The notes: generated by a model from the sequence alone, not told the origin. Positions 20,129 to 29,522 are shown, counted from the stretch's first letter. The stretch is DNA of 64,000 nt from G965205255 sp965205255 (GCA_965205255.1 OZ242051.1:2790001-2854000), one strand, 5' to 3'. A program made the numbers and translations.

Positions 20129-20204
20129 TGGTGGGTGGTGACGGGCTCGAACCGCCGACCCTCTGCTTGTAAGGCAGATGCTCTCCCAGCTGAGCTAACC
20201 ACCC
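20129..20204 (-). tRNA. tRNA-Val (TAC)
   Basis: On the minus strand the 76-base gene begins GGGTGGTTAGCTCAGC and ends in encoded ACCA. The anticodon loop CTTACAA gives anticodon TAC. It closely follows E. coli tRNA-Val(UAC). It lies 10 bases from the first tRNA-Asp, so the cluster is probably one transcript. Confidence 0.97.
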
Positions 20205-20318
20205 AACGTCTGACATTATGGCTAAGGCTAAGTGTTTAACTGCCCTTGCACTGATGGAGAATATTACCATTATTTTTTTTAAAATCAACTATTAAATTAA
20301 TTTTTTAGCTGATTTTAG

Positions 20319-20395
20319 TGGCGGACCGGACGGGACTCGAACCCGCGACCTCCGGCGTGACAGGCCGGCATTCTAACCAGCTGAACTACCGGTCC
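20319..20395 (-). tRNA. tRNA-Asp (GTC), second identical copy
   Basis: This 77-base copy is identical to the gene at 20042-20118, including the encoded CCA. It is the first gene of the leftward tRNA cluster and is separated from tRNA-Val by 114 AT-rich bases. Confidence 0.97.
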
Positions 20396-20607
20396 GCAAA
20401 CGATGAAGATTATACGCAAAACCCTCTTTAAAATGCAATGCCTTTGGAAAAAATATTATATACCGGCAGTCGGTTCATTTTTTATCGTTTGAAATTGCTC
20501 TGTAATATATCAGATCATAAATCTCTTTCGACAAAACCTATTACCTTTTAGTAGAATGTTCTAATCTCAGGCGTCTGGGTAAATAAGCAAAAAGGTATAG
20601 AGTGCTC

Positions 20608-21582
20608 ATGTGGTTTAAGAATCTCATTATTTATAGACTAAACAAGTCTTTTTCTATTACTTCTGCAGAATTAGAAGAAAAGCTTTCTCAACAGCCATTT
20701 CGTCATTGTGGTAAAACAGAATGCACTACATTAGGCTGGACCTGTCCTCTGCCGGAAGGAAATGTTTTGGTTCACGAAAGTAACCGTTGTTTGTTATTTG
20801 CAGCTTGTCAGGAAGAACGAATACTTCCGGCTTCTGTTATTCGTGATGCGGTTGAAGAAAAGATTATTGACATTCAAGCAGGACAGGATCGCAAAGTTTT
20901 CCGTAAGGAAAAGGAACAAATTAAAGAGGAGGTTACTCTTAATCTTCTGCCAAAAGCCTTTACCCGCAGAAAACTTATTCATGGGTATATCGATCTTGAA
21001 AACAACCAAGTGGTGCTCAATGTTTCGGCAGTTGGTCAGGCTGAGAAAGTCACGAGTTTATTGCGCAAGTGTATTGGCTCTTTACCTTTAGGGTTTATGG
21101 AAACCAACGACGCACCCAATACCATTATGACACACTGGATAAAACAACCGGAAACTTTGCCAGATACAATAGTTTTGGGGGATGAGTGCGAGCTGGTGGA
21201 GCCAGGTGAAGGTGGTGGTATTGTTCGATGTAAATACCAGGAATTATCCTCCAGTGAAGTTTTGGAGCATATTGCCTCCAGTAAACTGGTTAATAAGCTT
21301 GGTATTCAGTGGAAAGACGTATTGAGTGCAAGCATTCAACACGACTTATCCGTTAAGCGCCTTAAGTTTTTTGATGCGTTAACAGAACAATCAGAAAGCC
21401 GAGATAATGATGATATTCTGGCAAAGGTTGATGCAGACTTTACGTTGATGGTCTTAACGTTAAGGCAATTTTTATCGGATATATTTCAGGCTTTTGGTGG
21501 CGAGAGTAATGTGTCGCTTGAATCGCACCAGAAAATCAAGCAGGTGAATGTTTTGCCAACACCTGAGCCAGTTACGCAATAA
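20608..21582 (+). CDS. rdgC: Recombination-associated protein RdgC
   Basis: RdgC is a ring-shaped, sequence-independent DNA-binding protein that modulates RecA activity at replication forks. The product begins MWFKNLIIYRL, the family's signature start, and keeps the EEKIIDIQAGQDRKVFRKEKEQIKEEV helix region, the LLPKAFTRR motif and the LRKCIGSLPLG segment. Length (324 residues) is slightly above the E. coli protein. ATG 20608 is preferred because it matches the conserved N-terminus; a GTG six bases upstream would add only Met-Leu. It is a single gene, convergent with yfcH. Confidence 0.95.
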   Translation: MWFKNLIIYRLNKSFSITSAELEEKLSQQPFRHCGKTECTTLGWTCPLPEGNVLVHESNRCLLFAACQEERILPASVIRDAVEEKIIDIQAGQDRKVFRKEKEQIKEEVTLNLLPKAFTRRKLIHGYIDLENNQVVLNVSAVGQAEKVTSLLRKCIGSLPLGFMETNDAPNTIMTHWIKQPETLPDTIVLGDECELVEPGEGGGIVRCKYQELSSSEVLEHIASSKLVNKLGIQWKDVLSASIQHDLSVKRLKFFDALTEQSESRDNDDILAKVDADFTLMVLTLRQFLSDIFQAFGGESNVSLESHQKIKQVNVLPTPEPVTQ

Positions 21583-21688
21583 GATAAATTAAGACTTTAT
21601 GCTGCGGGTCAATTGCACCATTATCATAACACTGAGATGAAATAGCTGTTCCGTTTTTTTTGTACAATATTGTGGCAGATCCTTCTCA

Positions 21689-21703
21689 AGCAGGTTTTGG
21701 TAT
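21689..21703. repeat. Solo end of the dispersed palindromic element
   Basis: AGCAGGTTTTGGTAT matches the right end of the element seen at 26984-27029. It ends four bases from the yfcH stop codon, in a convergent intergenic region. No matching left half is visible. Confidence 0.55.
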
Positions 21704-21707
21704 AACA

Positions 21708-22604
21708 CTAATAAATTGCACGCAAAGCATCACTGAGTGAAGAATAGATAAATTCAAATCCTTCATCAAGGAGTCGTTGAGGAATTGCATTCTGACCGTA
21801 GATAAGAAGATCGGACATTTCACCAAATAAAAGTCTGGCAACAGGTGACGGAATACGCAAAAATACAGATCGCCTAAACTGCCGACCAAGTGACTGCATG
21901 AAGTCTTTATTAGAGACCGGTGAGGGTGCTGTGATATTAAAGGCACCTTTGCAATGATCATTTTTTATAAGAAAAATGATGGAGCGTACGACATCATCTA
22001 TGTGCACCCAAGGCAACATTTGTGTGCCGTCACCTAAGATAGCGCCCACGCCAAGTTTGACAGGCATCTCCAGTTTCTTTAGTATTCCTTGGCCATTTCC
22101 AAGCACAAGACCTGTTCGCAACAAAACAACTCTTGATTTTTTTGTAGCCTGTTGTGCAAGGCTTTCCCAGCGAGAACACAAATCGTGAGTAAATTCCTGG
22201 TGATAATTTGAAAATAATTCAGTTATTTTTTGGTCTGAGGGTTGCCTTCCATAAAAACCGACAGCACTGCTACTTATAAATATACTCGGAGGGCTTTTGC
22301 TTACCTTTATTTTATCAGATAATTGCTGTGTTAGTTTCCAGCGACTATTACAAATGACTGTCTTTTGGTGTTGAGTCCACCGTTTATCGGCTATGGGTTC
22401 TCCGGCGAGATTGATAATAACGTCAAACTGACCAACGTCGTCAATTAAATCAAGTGAATCAATGCATTTTATACTGCTACCCAAATATTTCCGACATAAT
22501 GGCACTGAGCGTGTTAATACGGTAATGTCGTACTGACCAATCAGCTTTCTAATTAGTGCTCTGCCAATAAATCCAGAGCCGCCGGTGATTAGCAATGTTT
22601 TCAT
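21708..22604 (-). CDS. yfcH: TIGR01777-family NAD-dependent epimerase (YfcH)
   Basis: The 298-residue protein is an extended short-chain dehydrogenase of the YfcH/SulA-like epimerase group. The Rossmann motif TGGSGFIGRAL sits at residues 7-17. NLAGEPIADKRWTQHQK and SSSAVGFYGRQ are characteristic of the family, and RTGLVLGNGQGILKKLEMP with LPWVHIDDVVRSI follow in the second half. The biochemical substrate is not established for this family. It may share a transcript with msrC upstream, although the 173-base gap suggests its own promoter. Its stop codon directly abuts a solo palindromic repeat end. Confidence 0.92.
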   Translation of the reverse strand: MKTLLITGGSGFIGRALIRKLIGQYDITVLTRSVPLCRKYLGSSIKCIDSLDLIDDVGQFDVIINLAGEPIADKRWTQHQKTVICNSRWKLTQQLSDKIKVSKSPPSIFISSSAVGFYGRQPSDQKITELFSNYHQEFTHDLCSRWESLAQQATKKSRVVLLRTGLVLGNGQGILKKLEMPVKLGVGAILGDGTQMLPWVHIDDVVRSIIFLIKNDHCKGAFNITAPSPVSNKDFMQSLGRQFRRSVFLRIPSPVARLLFGEMSDLLIYGQNAIPQRLLDEGFEFIYSSLSDALRAIY

Positions 22605-22777
22605 TATTTATATCATGCATCCATGTATAAAAGTGGTTAAGTCTAAGGCTTGCACATTACTACGGATAACAACATCATTTCCATAAAGGCGGTAGCCTGA
22701 AATATCAACAATGCTTTACTTTCGGGTTTGCATCTTCGGAGAGTGACGTATACATAAGTTTATATTATCAACAAATA

Positions 22778-23290
22778 TTATTGCAGTAACCAAAATTCAC
22801 TTTTTGAATCCAGTATTTTTACTATATAACAAACTATTGTTGAGAGCCATTTTTCATCTTCATGATCAAACCTTGCTCTTAATGGACTGTCAATATCCAA
22901 AACGGCTACTAGGGTATTATCTATCTGCAATGGTAATACTATTTCACTTTGTGTTGCTCTATCGCAAGCTATATGATCTGAACAGGTTCCAATATCCGCA
23001 ATATTTTGTATGGCGTTTTTTTCAAATGCTTTTCCACAAACACCCTGACCTTTCGCAATGCGAATGCACGCAGGTTTCCCATTAAACGGACCTAGTATCA
23101 GCTCATCGCCAGCTATGCGATAAAACCCCACCCAATTCACATCGGGCAACGTGTGATATAGCAGTGAAGAAATATTAGCAAGGTTTGCCAGCACATCTTT
23201 TTCGTCCCTTAACATTCCTTGCATTAACAAATAAATATCTTCATAGAGAGTTGGTTTTGGCAGGTTTTTATTTAATTCTATATCAAACAT
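22778..23290 (-). CDS. msrC: Free methionine-(R)-sulfoxide reductase (GAF domain)
   Basis: The 170-residue protein is a single GAF domain of the fRMsr family, which reduces free L-methionine-(R)-sulfoxide with thioredoxin-type electron supply. The three cysteines of the E. coli enzyme (C84, C94, C118) correspond to C75 (KPAC), C85 (GQGVCG) and C109 (HIACD), with an additional C103. The NWVGFYR and SEIVLPL segments are conserved. It is probably involved in protection from oxidants, along with the nearby glutathione reductase. Confidence 0.93.
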   Translation of the reverse strand: MFDIELNKNLPKPTLYEDIYLLMQGMLRDEKDVLANLANISSLLYHTLPDVNWVGFYRIAGDELILGPFNGKPACIRIAKGQGVCGKAFEKNAIQNIADIGTCSDHIACDRATQSEIVLPLQIDNTLVAVLDIDSPLRARFDHEDEKWLSTIVCYIVKILDSKSEFWLLQ

Positions 23291-23505
23291 GAAAGAGTCT
23301 CTTCATTTGTATATATGCGACCATGAAAATGATAAATTTGTGTTGTGCGTAGCAAAACACAACACAATAGATAAAGGTTACTATAAAACTTTAATTATTG
23401 ACTACCTTCTATGATTTTAGATTTTTTTATTTTTATGCTCAAAAATATTGGCACCGTTTTTTTTCTCGCAATACATTCACTGAAATAATCGGCTTATTTT
23501 TAAAA

Positions 23506-24789
23506 TCATTTGTTAAGCTGAGTCATTCCCCCCATGTAAGGCTGAAGTGCTTCGGGAATATGAATATTACCATCGGCATCCTGATAATTTTCAATCACCG
23601 CTACTATTGTTCTGCCAACTGCCAGTCCGGAACCATTTAATGTATGTACGAACTCAGTCTTTCCATTGGCATTATTTCGAAATCGTGCCTGCATTCTGCG
23701 TGCCTGAAATTCTAAACAATTGGATATCGATGAGATTTCACGATAGCTATCCTGACCGGGTAGCCAGATTTCAATGTCATACGTTTTTGTTGCACTAAAA
23801 CCTAAATCTCCCCCACATAATGATACGACACGGTAAGGAAGGTTGAGTCGCTGTAGAATAGTTTCAGCATGTGTAAGCATTTGCTCAAGTACGTCAAAAG
23901 AGTGCTCTGGGTGAACAATTTGTACTATCTCTACTTTATCAAATTGATGTTGCCTGATCATGCCTCGAGTATCTCGGCCATAACTGCCTGCTTCACTTCG
24001 AAAACAGGGGGTGTGAGCTGTTAAGCGAACAGGAAGCTCAGATTCTTTAAGTATTTGACCGCTAACTAGGTTTGTGAGAGATATTTCAGCGGTGGAAATA
24101 AGGTAATGAGGCTCTTGTTGACCTTCAGCTTTTGTTTTGAACATATCTTCTTCAAATTTTGGCAGCTGCCCCGTCCCTTGCAGTGCACTGGCATGAACAA
24201 GATAAGGGGTATAGCATTGTTCATAACCATGTTCGTTGGTTTGAATATCCAGCATAAATTGTGCTAAGGCCCGATGAAGTTTGGCAACAGCTCCGCGCAT
24301 GACCGCAAATCGTGTACCAGAAAGTCTCGCACCTGCTTCAAAGTCCAGACCAAACTTTTCTCCAAGCGTAACATGATCTTGGGCCTTAAATGCAAATGGT
24401 TTGGGTTTACCCCAGCGACGTATTTCTTCGTTGTCTTGTTCATCATTCCCCTCAGGTACAGACTCATGCGGCAAATTGGGAATATTAAGCATGAATGTTT
24501 CAATTTTGAATTGAAGGTTTTTAAGCGCAATCTCTGCTTCTTTTAGCTCTAGGTTGATTGCGTCTAGTCTGGATTTTAAATCAGTTGTATTTTCGCCTTT
24601 TGCTTTTAATGTACCAAATTGCCGAGAGCCAGATTTACGTTCTGCCTGAAGTTTTTCTGTTTTAACCTGAAGAAGTTTACGCTTATTTTCGAGGCTTGCT
24701 AACGTAGCTACATCTAATGTATAGTGCTTTTTTTTCAAAAGCGTGGCTGCTGTATCTGCCTGATTTCGTATGAATTTAGGATCTAGCAT
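23506..24789 (-). CDS. serS: Serine--tRNA ligase
   Basis: This is a full-length class II synthetase of 427 residues. An N-terminal tRNA-binding coiled-coil arm (about residues 25-105, rich in Lys/Glu/Leu) precedes the catalytic core. Motif 2 reads FRSEAGSYGRDTRGMIRQHQF and motif 3 reads LNGSGLAVGRTIVAVIENYQ. The serine-binding TAEISLTN strand is present. It charges tRNA-Ser (and tRNA-Sec when present) with serine in the cytoplasm. It begins 17 bases after the crcB stop and is probably cotranscribed with it. Confidence 0.98.
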   Translation of the reverse strand: MLDPKFIRNQADTAATLLKKKHYTLDVATLASLENKRKLLQVKTEKLQAERKSGSRQFGTLKAKGENTTDLKSRLDAINLELKEAEIALKNLQFKIETFMLNIPNLPHESVPEGNDEQDNEEIRRWGKPKPFAFKAQDHVTLGEKFGLDFEAGARLSGTRFAVMRGAVAKLHRALAQFMLDIQTNEHGYEQCYTPYLVHASALQGTGQLPKFEEDMFKTKAEGQQEPHYLISTAEISLTNLVSGQILKESELPVRLTAHTPCFRSEAGSYGRDTRGMIRQHQFDKVEIVQIVHPEHSFDVLEQMLTHAETILQRLNLPYRVVSLCGGDLGFSATKTYDIEIWLPGQDSYREISSISNCLEFQARRMQARFRNNANGKTEFVHTLNGSGLAVGRTIVAVIENYQDADGNIHIPEALQPYMGGMTQLNK

Positions 24790-24806
24790 AAATCAAAGTA
24801 ACCTAT

Positions 24807-25187
24807 TTAACTCAAAAGCCGAGTGGTTAGTGTATAACCCGCCCATGTTAAAAAAACGCAGGATACCATGCTCCCTACACTGTATACCAGTGAATGCGCA
24901 ATAAATCCTGATTGAAACAGCCGAAAGGTATCCAGTGAATAGGTGGAAAAGGTTGTCAGCGCACCTAAAAAGCCGGTAACCACAAAGTTTCTCCAAAATA
25001 AAGATAACGTCGTATGGTGAATTAGCAGACAAAAAACCACTCCAATTAAAAGTGAACCTATAATATTTACAACAAAAGTGGGCAATATATAAAGCCCGTT
25101 TTTTTCAGTCAGATAAAATATCTTGTAAATAAATGCGCGGGCAAGCGCACCTAATGCACCACCACAAGCTATTGCAAACCAGTTCAT
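24807..25187 (-). CDS. crcB: Fluoride efflux channel CrcB/Fluc
   Basis: The 126-residue membrane protein has four predicted transmembrane helices and the Fluc-family signatures GGALGALARAF at the N-terminus and GFLGALTTFSTYSLD in the third helix, whose phenylalanine and TTFST residues line the fluoride pore. These proteins work as antiparallel homodimers that export fluoride passively. The gene is upstream of serS on the same strand. No fluoride riboswitch was found in front of it. Confidence 0.95.
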   Translation of the reverse strand: MNWFAIACGGALGALARAFIYKIFYLTEKNGLYILPTFVVNIIGSLLIGVVFCLLIHHTTLSLFWRNFVVTGFLGALTTFSTYSLDTFRLFQSGFIAHSLVYSVGSMVSCVFLTWAGYTLTTRLLS

Positions 25188-25285
25188 TGTTTACTCTCAA
25201 TCTGTTTTGCTAAGTGTTAACCATTATTGCATAAATTGCATAATAGAGCTGTTGTCATTGACTAATAATACTAAAGCTACTTTTA

Positions 25286-25340
25286 ACACCAAAACCTGTT
25301 TCTAACTTCTTATCGGGCTACTTTGCTGATCTTGCTTTCC
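25286..25340. repeat. Left half of the dispersed palindromic element
   Basis: ACACCAAAACCTGTTTCTAA followed by CTTCTTATCGGGCTACTTTGC matches the left half of the full-length elements between the array units. It ends nine bases before the gor stop codon (minus strand), in the crcB-gor spacer. Confidence 0.65.
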
Positions 25341-25348
25341 CATTGAAG

Positions 25349-26710
25349 TTATGTCGATTCTGCTGTTCTCATGGTAACAAATTCTTCTGCCGCTGAAGGG
25401 TGAATTCCAATGGTTTGATCCATCACAGATTTGGTTGCACCTGCTTTGATAGCAACGGCAAACCCCTGGATGATTTCACCAGCATCACTACCTATCATGT
25501 GACAACCAACCACCTTATCCGTTTCTTTATCCACTACAATCTTCATAAACGTTTTTTCATCACTACCACTTAAGGTATGTTTTAAATGCCGGTATTGCGA
25601 CTTATAAATATCGATGGAATTATATTTTTTTCGTGCCATCTCTTCCGTTAAACCTACCGTTGCAATGTTTGGTAAAGTGAAAACGGCTGTGGGTATATTG
25701 TTATAATCCATCACCTTACTACTACCTTCAAAGGCATGTGCAACAAAATGCATAGCTTCTGCAATAGCGACAGGAGTGAGTTGCATATTGCCAATAACGT
25801 CACCGATAGCATAAATATTGTGTGTACTGGTTTGATAAAAATCATTAACAATGATCTCATCATTTTCTCTGGTTTGAATGTTCGCATTTTGGAGGCTGAG
25901 TATTTGTGTATTAGGAACACGACCTGTTGCAAACATTACCTGACATGCCTGTTCGGTATCTCCATTATTCCATGTAACAAGTAGCTTTCCGTTATCTTGT
26001 TTGCTAATTTCTTTAATAGTGCTGTTAAAGTAACACTTAATATTTTTTTTTGTTAGTTCATCTTTCATATTAAGACGAATATCTTGATCAAATCCACGCA
26101 GAAATAAATCACGACGATAAGATAAAACAGTTTCTGCGCCAAGCCCGTTAAAAATACTGGCAAACTCAACGGCAATATAACCGCCACCAACAACAATAAC
26201 TTTTTTTGGAAATTCTTTCAGATAAAACGCATCATCTGAGGTAATAACAAACTCAGAACCTTTAAATTGTGGAACAAAGGCTTTTGAACCGGTGGCAAGC
26301 AAAATTTTATCAGTTGTGTATGTTTTACCATTAACCAGTACTGTGTGGGCATCTGACAGCGAACCTTTGCCATGAAGCAGTTCTACTCCGGATTTTTTTA
26401 GCAGATTGGTATAAACATCATTCAGACGTTTAACCTCTTGGGTTTTATTATCCCTTAATGTAGGCCAGTTAAAACAAGGTGAATCAACAGACCAGCCAAA
26501 ACCGGCGGATTCATGAAAATCTTCTGCATAATGGGCGCCATAAATAAAAAGCTTTTTTGGCACACATCCAACATTCACACAAGTTCCACCAAGCGCCTGA
26601 TATTCGACTACAGCAACTCTGGCACCGGTAGCAGTTGCCATGCGGCTGGCACGAACACCACCAGAACCTGCACCAATTACAATCAAATCATAGTCATAAG
26701 ATGAAGACAT
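25349..26710 (-). CDS. gor: Glutathione-disulfide reductase
   Basis: The 453-residue flavoprotein has the FAD-binding GAGSGGVRASR at residues 13-23, the redox-active disulfide in GGTCVNVGCVPKK (C44 and C49), a second Rossmann motif VVGGGYIAVEFA, and the C-terminal GIHPSAAEEFVTMR with the catalytic His-Glu pair. Arginines in SYRRDLFLRGFD after the second motif favour NADPH. It regenerates reduced glutathione in the cytosol. It is a single gene with about 340 bases of non-coding DNA upstream. Confidence 0.95.
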   Translation of the reverse strand: MSSSYDYDLIVIGAGSGGVRASRMATATGARVAVVEYQALGGTCVNVGCVPKKLFIYGAHYAEDFHESAGFGWSVDSPCFNWPTLRDNKTQEVKRLNDVYTNLLKKSGVELLHGKGSLSDAHTVLVNGKTYTTDKILLATGSKAFVPQFKGSEFVITSDDAFYLKEFPKKVIVVGGGYIAVEFASIFNGLGAETVLSYRRDLFLRGFDQDIRLNMKDELTKKNIKCYFNSTIKEISKQDNGKLLVTWNNGDTEQACQVMFATGRVPNTQILSLQNANIQTRENDEIIVNDFYQTSTHNIYAIGDVIGNMQLTPVAIAEAMHFVAHAFEGSSKVMDYNNIPTAVFTLPNIATVGLTEEMARKKYNSIDIYKSQYRHLKHTLSGSDEKTFMKIVVDKETDKVVGCHMIGSDAGEIIQGFAVAIKAGATKSVMDQTIGIHPSAAEEFVTMRTAEST

Positions 26711-26983
26711 TATTTTCTATACCTGCTGTGTAAGCTTTCCTGACATGGTAGCGTAGTTACACTCGGCATAAAACAAATATTAATGTCTTTTCTTATTTTT
26801 TACACTCTATAAGTTTGCCTCGAAATTTTATTATTTAACCTGCATATCAGACTCTGATATTTTACCTCTCAACGGAGAAACTATATAACTAAATAATCGG
26901 TGGCTAAGTTGCATGTTCTTTAAAAAGTTCTGGAAACTTTAAAAAATAACTGCAAAATCAGTAAAATAACTCAATATGAAGTT
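26711..26983. other. Non-coding spacer upstream of gor
   Basis: This AT-rich spacer should contain the gor promoter on the minus strand. No confident promoter or reading frame is seen. It ends at a perfect palindromic element. Confidence 0.4.
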
Positions 26984-27029
26984 ATACCAAAACCTGCTTC
27001 TAACAGTAGTTAGAAGCAGGTTTTGGTAT
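26984..27029. repeat. Perfect 21-bp palindrome, minimal form of the dispersed element
   Basis: The left arm at 26984-27004 (starting ATACCAAAACC, ending TCTAAC) and the right arm at 27009-27029 are perfect reverse complements around the 4-base loop AGTA. It lies 18 bases beyond the stop codon of the kinase-like gene and could form a very stable hairpin at the mRNA end. The internal sequence of the full-length elements is missing. Confidence 0.9.
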
Positions 27030-27047
27030 TATAAGCTGGCTTTGGCA

Positions 27048-28691
27048 TTAGATATTGTTATTAATATACTTTCCCTCATAAAGCGGGGGCATGTAGTTTG
27101 TATCTTCAGGTGTGAATTGATGCCTTCTCGTATGCACGCCGTCCTTAGCTATGAATTTGGCATCCAGGGGTACAACTGTTGTTGGATCAAACTTTTTATC
27201 TGAAGGATCTCTCACCTCACCAGATTCATCAGGGAGAACCCAGAAATTATTAGGTTTTAGATCATGACAATGAAAACCATGTTTTGCCATTTCATCTAAC
27301 AATGATTTTGGTATGGTTTTCTTATCAAACTTCAGGCTCCGGCCAGGAAGCAGAGGGCCGACCACAATCCAAGTTCCATCAGATAATTGATGGGTGTCAA
27401 AAGTGGCAAGTTTATTATATTTACCCTCATAAATAGTGGTGAATATTTCATTCAGGCGAAGATCGTCTCTGTTTTCTCTGGTCCTGTTTAAAACACTTAC
27501 CTTATAAACCCTGGCACCATCGGTATAAACCTTTCTGATACCACTTGCAATACAAGAAAGCTTTTCTAAATCCTTTACGCTTTTAATATCTTCAAGATTA
27601 ACCGGTGCCATCTGAGTTTTTTTATCACTACTCATTCTGTCAGCCGTGTTTTTCCTTTGTTCTACTGTTACCTTTGGGTCTCCCATGGAAGACTCTCCTG
27701 CAAATCGTTTTGTAACAGTGTTTGATTGTTCGGTTGGTTGAGAAGTTGAAATTGTTCTCTTTCTTGGTTTTGGCACAGGCCTTATTGTTGAGGTGCTTTC
27801 TTTCTGGGTAGAGTCATCTTGTATGGCTGGCTGATCAATACGGTAGCTTTTATGGGCTTTATTACTATCGATCCGGTAAGGTCTTGCACTTTCTCCGCTA
27901 TGTTGTCTCAAATGTGCATTAAACAGCTGCACTTGTCCTTCTTTAAAATTATAATGACACTTATCACAAACAAGATAGGGATCCTGGGGTGCAGAGGACT
28001 GCTCAGCATAATGCTGCAATTGCTCCATAGACATGCCGTTGATTTTTTGCAACTCATAGCCAGAAACCTGCTGGTAGGCATAACTGATATCTTCAGATAA
28101 ACCTTTTAGTAAACTGTTTTGCAAATTCTCAGAATCTTTCTCTATGGGTGGCGGATTAACCTGAGGCTGCCTGACACCTTTGGGAAGAATTAAGTTGTTT
28201 TGGGTACAGTACTCTATAAGCTCAGCTCGAACAGGGTCAGAAAAGTTGTTCACCGTCTTGAGCAGCCTGACAGAAAGCTCTTCTTTTTTAGCGGTATTGA
28301 TCATGCCAGCTATTTTGTTAATTTCCTGAGCTAATGAAGGAATATCGCTCTCAAAGTCATAGGCGTCCAGCCCCCAGATAGCATTTTCAATTTCCTGAAC
28401 CTGAGTTTTATCAGATTGACCCTGGATTGAAGGAAATATTGTAGCTTCTGGGGGAAGTGAAGCAATACGGCTACTCAATGATTTTTGCAATATATTAATT
28501 CGGTATCTTGCATTCTGCTCTGAAATGTCAAGTGACTCCAGTGCATTTAAAAAGTTATGTCGTTCAAATGTTTTGCTGGTAGAGGTTTCAACTAGCCGGC
28601 CATCTATGGACAGACCTATAAATTTTAATTTGTCTGGTTCAAAATCAGTGCATTGTTTTAACAATTGCTGAGCGGATATTTTAGTAAACAT
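27048..28691 (-). CDS. Protein-kinase-like protein with a C2H2 zinc-finger motif (candidate host-directed effector)
   Basis: The 547-residue product has no signal peptide. Residues 1-230 are not recognised. A zinc-finger-like motif C242-x2-C245-x14-H260-x3-H264 follows, and after H264 comes SGE, as in eukaryotic finger linkers. A low-complexity basic/Ser/Thr region lies at about 290-360. The C-terminal part resembles a protein kinase: RVYKVSV with K397 as candidate ATP-binding lysine, catalytic-loop-like HCHDLKPNN (H476, D477, K479, N482), and PLDAKF with D510 in place of the DFG aspartate. No glycine-rich loop is obvious, so activity is uncertain. Kinase-like plus C2H2 motifs are typical of host-manipulating effectors, but secretion and targets are inference. 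A palindromic hairpin follows the gene. Confidence 0.65.
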   Translation of the reverse strand: MFTKISAQQLLKQCTDFEPDKLKFIGLSIDGRLVETSTSKTFERHNFLNALESLDISEQNARYRINILQKSLSSRIASLPPEATIFPSIQGQSDKTQVQEIENAIWGLDAYDFESDIPSLAQEINKIAGMINTAKKEELSVRLLKTVNNFSDPVRAELIEYCTQNNLILPKGVRQPQVNPPPIEKDSENLQNSLLKGLSEDISYAYQQVSGYELQKINGMSMEQLQHYAEQSSAPQDPYLVCDKCHYNFKEGQVQLFNAHLRQHSGESARPYRIDSNKAHKSYRIDQPAIQDDSTQKESTSTIRPVPKPRKRTISTSQPTEQSNTVTKRFAGESSMGDPKVTVEQRKNTADRMSSDKKTQMAPVNLEDIKSVKDLEKLSCIASGIRKVYTDGARVYKVSVLNRTRENRDDLRLNEIFTTIYEGKYNKLATFDTHQLSDGTWIVVGPLLPGRSLKFDKKTIPKSLLDEMAKHGFHCHDLKPNNFWVLPDESGEVRDPSDKKFDPTTVVPLDAKFIAKDGVHTRRHQFTPEDTNYMPPLYEGKYINNNI

Positions 28692-28826
28692 GTGGCTTCT
28701 CTTTGCTACTGTTGTTAGAATTTATCGGCTAATTATTTTAAATTAACAGTGTTGCCGGTAGTAGCAGAGTCGTTCAGATTGCAAAACAACACCTGAAAGC
28801 TTCCGGCTGTTGAGTAAATACATTAA

Positions 28827-29522
28827 ATGCATACACATAAACAGGATATTGCAGTCATTACTGTTGACGGACCGGGTGGTTCAGGAAAGGGAACAGTCTG
28901 TGGCTTGTTGGCCAAAAAACTGGGTTGGAACCTTCTTGATAGCGGAAGTCTTTATCGTCTGATGGCGTTGGCTGCCATCAACAAAAAAGTATCACCGGAG
29001 GATGAGAAGAGCCTGGCAGAGCTGGCTGATTCACTTAATGTGCGGTTTGAAACTCCGATAGAAGTTGAAGGCTTGAATATCTTTTTAGATAATAAAAGGG
29101 TGGACCAGGAAATACGTCAGGAAAAGATAGGGCTGGTAGCATCTCAAATTGCACTTTTACCGAAAGTTCGGGCTTGTTTATTAAATCGTCAGAGAATTTT
29201 CGCCACGGAACCTGGGCTTGTTGCGGATGGTCGGGATATGGGAACTGTTGTTTTTCCAGATGCATCTGTGAAGTTTTTTTTAACCGCCAGCCCTGAAGAA
29301 CGTGCAAGGAGAAGGGTGTTACAACTGGCTAAACAGGGAGTTTTTGAAGACTTTGATAAGGTACTTTCTGATGTTATTAACCGAGATAAAAGAGACACCG
29401 AACGAGTTACTGCACCGTTAAGACCGGCAGAGGGAGCAGTACAAATTGACAGCACTTCACTGAGCATCGATCAGGTAGTTATCAAGATGGTTGATATTTT
29501 ATTAATTAAGAGTATTATCTAG
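28827..29522 (+). CDS. cmk: Cytidylate kinase
   Basis: Cmk phosphorylates CMP and dCMP with ATP. The 231-residue product has the P-loop DGPGGSGKGT at residues 14-23, the SGSLYRLMAL segment, the nucleotide-binding DGRDMGTVVFPDA, and the lid region SPEERARRRV with RDKRDTER. Length and motifs are normal for the gammaproteobacterial enzyme. The position directly before rpsA is the conserved arrangement in this class. Confidence 0.97.
   Translation: MHTHKQDIAVITVDGPGGSGKGTVCGLLAKKLGWNLLDSGSLYRLMALAAINKKVSPEDEKSLAELADSLNVRFETPIEVEGLNIFLDNKRVDQEIRQEKIGLVASQIALLPKVRACLLNRQRIFATEPGLVADGRDMGTVVFPDASVKFFLTASPEERARRRVLQLAKQGVFEDFDKVLSDVINRDKRDTERVTAPLRPAEGAVQIDSTSLSIDQVVIKMVDILLIKSII

Noticed and set aside
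22688..22699. ops-like GGCGGTAGCCTG, one change from the RfaH site
   Set aside because: On the plus strand it points into the antisense side of msrC, with no gene to serve. Probably chance.
25188..25285. Fluoride riboswitch ahead of crcB
   Set aside because: None of the conserved riboswitch segments could be found upstream of the crcB start.
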